Shown here one piece after another: positions 7,969 through 15,541 of a DNA stretch of 64,000 nucleotides (position 1 is its first letter; each line of letters opens with the position of its first letter). The notes under the pieces were generated by a model. The model worked only from the letters and a program-made list of their open reading frames with translations. It did not search any database and had not been told where the DNA came from. The translations under genes and the position numbers were made by a program. Source of the stretch: Fibrobacter sp. (GTDB lineage Bacteria; Fibrobacterota; Chitinivibrionia; Chitinivibrionales; Chitinispirillaceae); NCBI GenBank assembly GCA_012513915.1, contig JAAZBG010000120.1, positions 1 through 64,000 of the forward strand, given 5' to 3'.

Positions 7969-9561
7969 TCAGTTTTTATTAATAATTTTTTCAATATGTT
8001 CTAACAGCTCATGCTTATTATATGGTTTTTGTATAAAACTGCATGCGCCCGCATTGATTGTCTGCTCAATTTCAAGATTGAGAGCAAATCCTGATGAAAT
8101 GATTGCTTTGATATTCGGATTAATTTTTTTAAGCTCAAGGAATGTCTGTTTACCGTCACGATTGGGCATAATCATGTCAATAATTACAATGTCAATTTCC
8201 TGCCATTGTTCTTTGTAAATCCGTATTCCTTCATCACCACTGAATGCCGTATGTGCTATGATATCAGGTGATGATATTATTTCCTTTATAGTCAATGCGA
8301 CAAGCTGTTCATCATCAATAATGAGAAGGTTAAGTTTTTTTCCGTCCCAGTGTTTTATCTTCTGAAGCAGCTCTGATTCGTGGGGTTTGTTGGTGACTGG
8401 AAAATGAAGTGTGAATGATGTACCCTTTCCTTCGGTACTATGGACCTCAATTGCACCCTTATGGCTTTTTACGATGCCATACGTTGCAGCAAGTCCCATA
8501 CCGGTTCCTTTACCCTCTTCCTTTGTTGTAAAGAATGGTTCAAACAGGTGGTTGAGCACCTCGTCATTCATACCGGTACCGGTGTCGCTTACATCTATTG
8601 AAATATAGGTACCGTTGTGAAGTTTAAATGTACGATCTTTATTAAAGGCATCATCAATCTCTGTGGTTTTTGTTGTGAATGTCAAATTTCCACCATCAGG
8701 CATGGAGTCTCTTGCGTTAAGTGCAAGATTCAATATCGCATTCTGGATCTGGTTGGGACCACCCCATATGTAATACTTTGATGCATTTAAAGTGGCATTA
8801 ATAATAATATTCTTATTGATAGTATGAGAAAGGAGTGATATGACTTCCTTTATGATAAGGTGTATGTTGACAGCTTCCATCTTGTAGACATCTTTTCGTG
8901 CGAAAGCAAGGAGCTGTTTAGTAAGACCGGCAGCTCGTTTACTGGCAGTCTGAATCTGCGTAAGATAATTAATCAATCGTTCATCGGATGATATATTGCG
9001 ATTGATAATTTCAGTATATCCCATTATAATTGACAGTTGATTATTAAAATCGTGTGCAATTCCACCTGCTAATTGGCCAATGATCTCCATCTTTTCTATC
9101 TGCCGTAACCGGGCATTTGTCTTTTCAAGTTGATTAGTCCGCTGTTCAACGATCTCCTCGAGATGTGTTTTATAATTGTTTAGCTGTACTTCGGCATTCT
9201 TTCTTTCTGAAATTTCCTGGTTTAACCGCCTGGTCATCACACCAAATGTTCCGATTGCAAGGGCAAATAGCAGTTGTGCACTGAATCCCATAAACGGTTC
9301 AATACTAATAAGACGATATTTTCCAGGATCAAATGCCTCAATTAAAAACATGGTTACAAGGAAGTTAATAATTGTAGTTGAGATACCGGCAACTCTTCCA
9401 AAACGCCAGGCAATGTAGGATACAGGAATAATCGATACGAGCGTAAGAACCGGTTTTTTTAAAAGTGAGTATAAAATAATAAATACTATCAAATAAATAA
9501 GCGATGTTACTGCAATACAAATTAGAGGACGAAATCTATGTAATGTGAAGAATTTAATCAT
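7969..9561 (-). CDS. Hybrid membrane histidine kinase with C-terminal receiver
   Basis: In this 530-residue protein, about four membrane helices occupy residues 12-110 and a coiled coil lies at about 113-165. A HisKA domain with the phospho-acceptor H170 in AGGIAHDFNNQLS and a HATPase_c domain (NLALNARDSM, DTGTGM, GMGLAATYGIV) follow. A receiver then has IIDDEQL, phospho-acceptor Asp in VIIDMIMPNRDG and Lys in QKPY. There is no PAS domain and no DNA-binding output, so phosphate is probably relayed to a partner encoded elsewhere. The input is likely sensed by the membrane part. No cognate regulator is adjacent. Confidence 0.93.
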   Translation of the reverse strand: MIKFFTLHRFRPLICIAVTSLIYLIVFIILYSLLKKPVLTLVSIIPVSYIAWRFGRVAGISTTIINFLVTMFLIEAFDPGKYRLISIEPFMGFSAQLLFALAIGTFGVMTRRLNQEISERKNAEVQLNNYKTHLEEIVEQRTNQLEKTNARLRQIEKMEIIGQLAGGIAHDFNNQLSIIMGYTEIINRNISSDERLINYLTQIQTASKRAAGLTKQLLAFARKDVYKMEAVNIHLIIKEVISLLSHTINKNIIINATLNASKYYIWGGPNQIQNAILNLALNARDSMPDGGNLTFTTKTTEIDDAFNKDRTFKLHNGTYISIDVSDTGTGMNDEVLNHLFEPFFTTKEEGKGTGMGLAATYGIVKSHKGAIEVHSTEGKGTSFTLHFPVTNKPHESELLQKIKHWDGKKLNLLIIDDEQLVALTIKEIISSPDIIAHTAFSGDEGIRIYKEQWQEIDIVIIDMIMPNRDGKQTFLELKKINPNIKAIISSGFALNLEIEQTINAGACSFIQKPYNKHELLEHIEKIINKN

Positions 9562-9910
9562 GATGTGTTCTATTCTGTAAACTGTCTCGATAAAAGCAGC
9601 AATAATCTCATACGGGGGCTTTGGATCTATCTGAATTATATTCCAACAGAAATGTTCCTATTTCAAACAGAATTAGTAACAATAACACAATTGATACTAA
9701 TTACTATGACAACTTGTGAACAATTACACCTGAATATATATATCGCCTGGTTTAAAAGAATCACCGATTTTTACATAGCAGACAGGATAACATGCACTAT
9801 AAGGCAGGATTTATTCTTTCTCATCGTCATACTGTTTGACCTGGGGTGGTTGGTAAAAGCAGCGGTAAGTGATTATCTTGACTAACCTGTCAATTATTGA
9901 TCGATACCAA
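9562..9910. other. Intergenic region without a supported gene
   Basis: These 350 bases lie upstream of the histidine kinase and beyond the terminator of the next gene. A plus-strand open frame at 9565-9885 lacks a ribosome binding site and its translation has no domain-like pattern, so it is not called. The kinase promoter should lie here, but I cannot place it with confidence. Confidence 0.5.
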
Positions 9911-9950
9911 TAAAAAAAGGGTTTATAAAAAGTAAACCCTTTTTTATTGA
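9911..9950. terminator. Terminator of the MORN lipoprotein gene
   Basis: Near-perfect arms AATAAAAAAAGGGTTTA and TAAACCCTTTTTTATT surround a short loop. The structure lies just past the stop of the minus-strand gene ending at 9965 and has T tracts in both directions. Confidence 0.85.
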
Positions 9951-9964
9951 TTTTCTTATTATGA

Positions 9965-10714
9965 TCAATAGGATTCACCTGAAATCAGCACACCCTTTTC
10001 ATAGATGGCATCAGAAATTTTTTTGCCTTTTGCGTTCCAGAGTGTTTTCTTTCCTTCAAGTGCTCCATCGGTGTAATTGGCTTCCTCCTCCTTCTTTCCA
10101 TTTTCGAAGTAGGTGATTTTAGGCCCATTCATAACATTGTTTTTCCAGGTGGTCTGCTTCTTTATTTTACCATTTTCGTAATATTCCTCCTCAAGGCCAT
10201 CATAGTTACCGCCTACATTATTCATTACATATTTTTTATTACCATTCGGGTAATAGGTAATATCAGGCCCCTCTTTTTTACCATTTACATACGATACTTC
10301 GGATGCAATTTTACCATTCTCATAGTAATTCACTGCTTTTCCTTCTGGTAGGTCTGCATTATAGTTCGCATCACTCTTTAATTGACCATTTGCGTGCCAT
10401 GACCGTTCAGGACCTTGTTTTTTTCCGAGTTTATAGAATGTTTCCTTATCCTTCGAGCCGTCCGGGAAATAAATAATACGGGAACTGTCTGGCTGCCCGT
10501 CCTTGAAAAACTGGTCTGATTTCATTGTGCCGTCTTCAGCAAAATACTGCGTTCGTGCAATTTTGTTACCGGCAAAATAATTAACCTTTTTTTTGGCGCC
10601 GTTTTCGTATGTTTCAGCAATTTGTTCCTTCATAGCTCCACCTGTTCCTGGTGAACCTGAACAGCCAAGTAGTCCTGCAATAAGGGTTAGAGCACAAATC
10701 GACCTTTTAAACAT
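9965..10714 (-). CDS. MORN-repeat (YwqK-like) lipoprotein
   Basis: This 249-residue protein has a lipoprotein signal with the lipobox LLGC, then about nine repeats of the MORN_2 type (YENGKIASEVSYVNGKKEG and variants), each a short beta-hairpin with a central G. Such proteins are often annotated as YwqK family antitoxins, but with a lipobox this one should be an envelope-anchored repeat scaffold with no known enzymatic role. The start at 10714 is supported by AAAGGAG upstream; the open frame adds ten residues before it without support. It is monocistronic, with its own terminator. Confidence 0.85.
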   Translation of the reverse strand: MFKRSICALTLIAGLLGCSGSPGTGGAMKEQIAETYENGAKKKVNYFAGNKIARTQYFAEDGTMKSDQFFKDGQPDSSRIIYFPDGSKDKETFYKLGKKQGPERSWHANGQLKSDANYNADLPEGKAVNYYENGKIASEVSYVNGKKEGPDITYYPNGNKKYVMNNVGGNYDGLEEEYYENGKIKKQTTWKNNVMNGPKITYFENGKKEEEANYTDGALEGKKTLWNAKGKKISDAIYEKGVLISGESY

Positions 10715-10977
10715 GAACAGCTCCTTTATCCTGAAAGTGCACAATATACTGATTGTACTTTTTGAATTACGTCAGTAGATTATTATTGTACTGGCATAAC
10801 CTTAACAACCTGATTCACCATGAAAATATACTAAATTTTACATGATTCGCACGAATATTAACAATATGCCGGATAGTTTTTATGCCAATAATATATTTTT
10901 CCTGCAAAATCAGGTTTCCTGAAGAGGTTACTGATGCTATGTTGTTTACAGTAAATTCATATTGGTAAAGGGTAATA

Positions 10978-11751
10978 ATGAATTTTCGTCCATGTATAGA
11001 CCTTCATAATGGCAAAGTGAAACAGATAGTTGGCAGTACGCTTACTGATGAGTCTGCGAATCTGACAACGAATTTTGAAACCGATTTGCCATCATCGTAC
11101 TTTGCCGGGATTTATAAAAAGGATAATATTACCGGCGGGCATGTCATTATGCTTGGAAAAGGTAATGAGGAAGCAGCGAGGTCTGCATTGACGACATTTC
11201 CCGGTGGCCTCCAGGTTGGCGGCGGGATCAACACGCTTAACGCAAAATCATATCTTGATGATGGTGCTTCACATGTAATCGTTACTTCATATGTTTTTCA
11301 CGACGGGTATATTGACTGGACGAGAATCAGGGAGCTGGCTGATACAATAGGGAAAAACAGACTTGTACTTGATCTTAGTTGTAAAAAACGTGATGGACAC
11401 TATTTTGTGGTAACTGATCGATGGCAGAAATTTACGGATACAGTAATTGGTCGCGACATTTTTGCACAATTGGATGATTATTGCGATGAATTTCTTGTTC
11501 ATGCTGCTGATGTCGAAGGAAAACAGGGTGGTATTGATACCGGACTTGTTTCGCTTTTGTCAAATGTATCGTTAAAGCCCATTACGTATGCAGGAGGTAT
11601 ACGATCGATCAGTGATCTGGAGGTGATCAGGGTGACAGGAAAAGGGCATCTTGACGCAACGATTGGAAGTGCCCTTGATCTTTTTGGAGGAACGTTGAAG
11701 TATACAGACGTCGTCAAGTGGTTCAGGGAACAGCAGGTAAGGAATGAGTAG
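10978..11751 (+). CDS. hisA: Eukaryotic-type phosphoribosylformimino-AICAR ribotide isomerase (HisA/HIS6)
   Basis: This 257-residue TIM barrel resembles yeast HIS6 (TIGR02129) rather than bacterial HisA. Diagnostic stretches are CIDLHNGKVKQIVGSTL, NFETDLPSSYFAGIY, GGHVIMLG, LQVGGGIN, VLDLSCKKRDG, EFLVHAADVEGKQGGID, YAGGIRSISDL and GSALDLFGG. It catalyses the Amadori isomerisation of ProFAR in histidine synthesis. The likely catalytic aspartates (in CIDLHNG and VLDLSCKK) are present. No other his gene is adjacent. Its end overlaps the ApbE-like gene by eight bases. Bacteria with this form are uncommon, so ancient transfer between domains is plausible. Confidence 0.88.
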   Translation: MNFRPCIDLHNGKVKQIVGSTLTDESANLTTNFETDLPSSYFAGIYKKDNITGGHVIMLGKGNEEAARSALTTFPGGLQVGGGINTLNAKSYLDDGASHVIVTSYVFHDGYIDWTRIRELADTIGKNRLVLDLSCKKRDGHYFVVTDRWQKFTDTVIGRDIFAQLDDYCDEFLVHAADVEGKQGGIDTGLVSLLSNVSLKPITYAGGIRSISDLEVIRVTGKGHLDATIGSALDLFGGTLKYTDVVKWFREQQVRNE

Positions 11752-12763
11752 TAAAATAGCGAAAAAGTATACCATTATTATAGCTCTGTGCTGTATGTGT
11801 GCAGTTGTTTCCTGTACAAAAACAGTGAAGTACTTTAAACATACGTTTTTCAGAATGGATACATTTGTTGAAGTAACAATCCCGTTGTCAGATATAAAAA
11901 AACAGAATGCTCCGGATACAGCAATGGTAATAACATACATTGACTCGATTCTGACAGAATGGGAGGAACGGTTTTCTGCGAACCGGGTCAACTCGGAAGT
12001 GAAGAAAATAAATCAGCGGCTGCGTGATACTGTTGCAATAAGTAAAGATCTATCAGATATGATCAGCGTGGCAAAAGCCTATGGTGATTCGCTTCGTGGT
12101 GGTTTTGACCTTACCATATTACCACTTAAGGTATTGTGGCATTTATCAGAGGACTCTGACGATACATCAGCATATCCGCAGCCGGATCAATTACAGATAG
12201 ATTCCGTGCTTGCAAATGTTGATTACAGAAAGGTTTCGCTTTCGCAATCCGGGGATTCGTTGTACTTTATAAACAGAGATATCAAAATTGATGTCGGTGG
12301 AGTTGCAAAGGGCTTTATCCTTGTTAGAATTGCCAACTACCTTGCTGACAATGGCTTTGCAAATTATCTTGTAAACGGAGGCGGAGATATAATTGGTAAT
12401 GGTGTTCGCGCTGACGGCAAAGCATGGGTGATTGGTATTCAGCATCCAAGAAAAAGCGATAGTTTACTTACAGCATTTTCACTTGAACGTCGTTCTGTAT
12501 TTACAAGTGGTGATTATGAACGGTTTAGAATTATTAATGGGCAACGAGTGCATCACCTGTTTAACCCGCATACCGGCTATAGTGCGACGACTAATCAGAG
12601 TGTGAGCATATATGGGAATGATCCGCTGCAGAATAAATTTCTGAGCACCGGATTGTTTTCAACACCTGCAGACTCAATTGTTGCTTATATAAAAAAACGT
12701 CCGGAGCTATCCTGTATGGTTGTTGATTCATCAGGAAAAGTTTACAAATGGGGTATGAAATAA
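11744..12763 (+). CDS. apbE: FAD:protein FMN transferase (ApbE), lipoprotein
   Basis: This 339-residue protein has a lipoprotein signal ending in the lipobox VVSC and then the ApbE fold: FRMDTFVEVTI, DVGGVAKGFI, YLVNGGGDIIGNG and a VFTSGDYERF...VHHLFNPHTGYSA block. ApbE attaches FMN covalently to threonine or serine of exported flavoproteins such as NqrB/NqrC or RnfG, acting on the periplasmic side. The start at 11744 lies inside the hisA end with AGGTAAGGA upstream, so the two are translationally coupled, though no functional link is obvious. No target flavoprotein is encoded in this window. Confidence 0.92.
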   Translation: MSSKIAKKYTIIIALCCMCAVVSCTKTVKYFKHTFFRMDTFVEVTIPLSDIKKQNAPDTAMVITYIDSILTEWEERFSANRVNSEVKKINQRLRDTVAISKDLSDMISVAKAYGDSLRGGFDLTILPLKVLWHLSEDSDDTSAYPQPDQLQIDSVLANVDYRKVSLSQSGDSLYFINRDIKIDVGGVAKGFILVRIANYLADNGFANYLVNGGGDIIGNGVRADGKAWVIGIQHPRKSDSLLTAFSLERRSVFTSGDYERFRIINGQRVHHLFNPHTGYSATTNQSVSIYGNDPLQNKFLSTGLFSTPADSIVAYIKKRPELSCMVVDSSGKVYKWGMK

Positions 12764-12882
12764 GTTTGTATTGTAAACAGAGTGTCTGTGGTAAAACCGG
12801 TTAATTGACATTGTTGTATAAATAATTTGACATGGCATGGAAACGTTTACAAATGACCTCATCTTATTACCGGCTCGAAAAA

Positions 12883-13194
12883 TCAGTACAATTCCGGAAA
12901 AATTTTTTTGAGTTGCGTCGATTCAAATACCCTTCCGATATGTTCCGGGATATTCTGGAATCGTAGCGGTATCTTTTTTTCTTTCGCTTTTAGAAGAACC
13001 CCGACAAGAAGACCTATAGACATACTGTCGACAAATGTTGTCATTTTAAGGTCAATTACTATTCCTTTTGTACCTTTGTTAATTGCCGCGCTTAGCTTTT
13101 CAAAGACGGATATGGTTGACTTCTGGGTTCCGCTTAAAGCCCCTTTAATTGAGTAGAGAATTTCACATTCAGTTTCCTGGCAACTTATTTCCAT
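12883..13194 (-). CDS. STAS-domain protein, anti-sigma factor antagonist type
   Basis: This 103-residue single-domain protein has the STAS pattern: a beta strand (ECEILYSIKGAL), IVIDLKMTTFVDSMSIGLLVGVLLKAKE with the conserved D-S-x-S around the phospho-acceptor serine, and LRFQNIPEHIGRVFE. Such proteins are phosphorylated by an anti-sigma kinase (RsbW/SpoIIAB type) or act in related partner-switching circuits. No kinase or phosphatase lies next to it. The start at 13194 has AGGAAG upstream. It is monocistronic, so its partners must be elsewhere. Confidence 0.88.
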   Translation of the reverse strand: MEISCQETECEILYSIKGALSGTQKSTISVFEKLSAAINKGTKGIVIDLKMTTFVDSMSIGLLVGVLLKAKEKKIPLRFQNIPEHIGRVFESTQLKKIFPELY

Positions 13195-13548
13195 GAGTTT
13201 ACTTCCTGTTTGTAATGAACTTTGTTAAATTTGAACACCAATGTCTGTACAACTGTTTCAGGTAGCTATTGGACACTTATATTCTACAATTAATGGATGG
13301 ATTTGGAATAGGTAAATTATGCCAGTTACAGAGATAAGTAGTCTGTTGAGAACTATGTTGTTACATAGTTTACAACAGATTCTCAGACAGATGCTTCGTC
13401 CGGATAAAGACTTATTTTAAAAGATGATGATTTTAATTGAATAAATAAGCTGAATAGAATACAATTGATTAAGTATTTGACCAGTATCATGGTATTGTCA
13501 GGATGAATGTAACACCTGAGATTTTAATGTAATGCAAGAGGTGTCATA
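13195..13548. other. Divergent intergenic region with an inverted repeat
   Basis: This gap separates the divergently transcribed STAS gene and LacI-like sensor gene. It contains TGTTGAGAACTATG (13344-13357) and CATAGTTTACAACA (13364-13377), which pair at 12 of 14 positions around a six-base loop. There is no T tract, so an operator or leader hairpin is more likely than a terminator. I see nothing else in it. Confidence 0.5.
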
Positions 13549-15234
13549 ATGCCCACAAAGAGAAATTTGCTTATTGGATTTGTTATTGATGAAATAAGTT
13601 CAATATATGCGACCGAGCTTATCAGGGGTATTAAACAGGAAGCAAAAATTCTTGGACACAAAGTAATTCTGTTTCCCGGTTGTAACCTGAATTCTCCCGA
13701 TAATTTTGAATTTCAGGCTAATGTTATATATTCCTACATTAAAAAATGTCATCTTGATGCACTTATTATGGCATCAGGTACATTCAGAAACTATATCGCA
13801 GAAGCTGACTTTGAAAAATTTTACCTTCCATTTAAATCAATTCCTTTAGTTAGCTTAAGTGTGCCCATTGATGGTATACATAGCATAATAATCGATAATA
13901 AAACCGGAATTATGGATGCAGTTTCACATCTGGTTAAATTTCACCGATGCCGTCAGATTGCTTTTATTAAAGGTCCTGATGGAAATCCGGAAGCACGGGA
14001 TCGTCTTGATGCCTATTTTGACGCAGTGAAAAAAGAACAACTGGAAATTGATGAACGGCTAATTGTTGATGGTTTATTTACTACAATAAGCGGATTTGAT
14101 GCAGCAGAGAAACTGTATTCACTTAATATTCCTTTCTGTTCAATTATCGCTGCGAATGATGATATGGCAATAGGAGCGATGGATTATCTGAAAAGTATTA
14201 ACAAAAGAATACCTCAGGATATCAGTATCATCGGATTTGATGATTCTGAGCTTTCTAAATACTATGAACCTACAGTGTCAACTGTTTCACAGAATCTCAT
14301 TAAGCAGGGGGTTGCTGCTGTACATACAGCTGTTGACCTTTGTGAAAATGCAGTTGTTCCATTTGTTCAAACAATTCCAACCCGCCTTATTATACGTAAC
14401 AGCTGTGGATGCAGTGACGCATCAAAAACATTATCGATACTTACAAATAAAAGTAATCAAGCATCGATGGATGTGGATGAGTTCTTTTTGCATAATGCAG
14501 CGTATAAACCGTACTATCAAATAATTGATAATTGTATAAAAAAAGAGGTTGAACAGGGAAGAAATGAGAAAAATGTTTATAGCAGTTTTCATTCGGTTCT
14601 TTTTGAATGTAATGAATTCGGTTTGGATTTTGAAATGTGGAATGAGGTACTGCTGTTATTGGCCCATAGATGGAAGCTCAAAACATACGGAACAAATAAT
14701 GAAGCATTTGTTGAAAAAATAATCGGAGGTTTGCAGGCGGTATTACTTGATACTGTCCGGGTTATTGAAACCAGGAAAATTACTGAGTACAGAAAAACCT
14801 CATTTGTGTTTCGTGCTGCATATTCCAGGCTTGCATCAGCTTCGGATATTAAATCGCTTTCCGCTACGTTAGTTAAATATCTGCCGGAACTGGAAATAAA
14901 TAGCTGTATTATCGCTTATTATACAAAAGAGATTCATAACGACCGCAATACCCAATGGAATATTCCGGAATACGCCGAGATTATTGGCGCAATTGAAGGT
15001 GGAGTGCCAATCGATTTGTCATCGGTTGATAAATCATATTCGCCCGCCGAGTCGTTTGTACCGGAATGGTTTCTTGAGAAAACCGGTTCACTGGTATTGG
15101 TTGCAAAAGTATTGTATGTAAATGAATCTCAAATTGGTCTGGCTTTAATTGAACACGGCAAACATCTTGGCATCTATTATGAAACAATACTTCTGCAAAT
15201 AAGTAATATGATTAAAAATGCAATGCACGATTAA
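13549..15234 (+). CDS. LacI-type sugar-sensor protein lacking a DNA-binding domain
   Basis: This 561-residue protein's first 290 or so residues are a periplasmic-binding-protein-like domain of the LacI/GalR family: IGFVIDEISSIYATELIRGI, IIIDNKTGIMDAVSHLV, SIIAANDDMAIGAMDYL, QDISIIGFDDSELSKY. The N-terminal helix-turn-helix of LacI is absent; the protein starts directly at the first beta strand, with AGAGGTG upstream of ATG 13549. The remaining 260 or so residues are of unknown type, with a GAF-like flavour near ASASDIKSLSATLVKYLP. No GGDEF, kinase or AraC domain follows. It is probably a cytoplasmic ligand sensor acting through protein partners; the GH3 gene follows 300 bases downstream. Confidence 0.75.
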   Translation: MPTKRNLLIGFVIDEISSIYATELIRGIKQEAKILGHKVILFPGCNLNSPDNFEFQANVIYSYIKKCHLDALIMASGTFRNYIAEADFEKFYLPFKSIPLVSLSVPIDGIHSIIIDNKTGIMDAVSHLVKFHRCRQIAFIKGPDGNPEARDRLDAYFDAVKKEQLEIDERLIVDGLFTTISGFDAAEKLYSLNIPFCSIIAANDDMAIGAMDYLKSINKRIPQDISIIGFDDSELSKYYEPTVSTVSQNLIKQGVAAVHTAVDLCENAVVPFVQTIPTRLIIRNSCGCSDASKTLSILTNKSNQASMDVDEFFLHNAAYKPYYQIIDNCIKKEVEQGRNEKNVYSSFHSVLFECNEFGLDFEMWNEVLLLLAHRWKLKTYGTNNEAFVEKIIGGLQAVLLDTVRVIETRKITEYRKTSFVFRAAYSRLASASDIKSLSATLVKYLPELEINSCIIAYYTKEIHNDRNTQWNIPEYAEIIGAIEGGVPIDLSSVDKSYSPAESFVPEWFLEKTGSLVLVAKVLYVNESQIGLALIEHGKHLGIYYETILLQISNMIKNAMHD

Positions 15235-15541
15235 TACTATAAAAGATTAAATCACCGTTGTTGCAAAAGAACAATGTCTGAAGCAAATAGGAAATGGTTA
15301 TAACCGCCCTTGTACTTATCACTCTTAATAATTTTCACAATTTAACAAGTAAATGTACTCAGGCGTTTCGCTTATGTTTTTTCAGAATATAGCAGAACCA
15401 TACTACGGTTTATTTTTGCCATATCAATTGCTTGTCACGCTGACTGTATTTGCCTGATACAAAATGCAAATAATATATTGCAGGTGGCAGTAGTAATAGC
15501 CGGTGCGTATCTGAGAGATATTTCTGAGTCAGGAAGGTCGG
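15235..15541. other. Intergenic region upstream of the GH3 gene
   Basis: This stretch of just over 300 bases is A+T-rich. No gene, convincing terminator or recognisable operator was found. The only clear site is AGGAAGG at 15531-15537, serving the GH3 start. Confidence 0.4.

Noticed and set aside
9565-9885. Open reading frame upstream of the histidine kinase, 106 codons on the plus strand
   Set aside because: No ribosome binding site, hydrophobic low-complexity translation, no recognisable motif, and position over the kinase promoter region; treated as chance.
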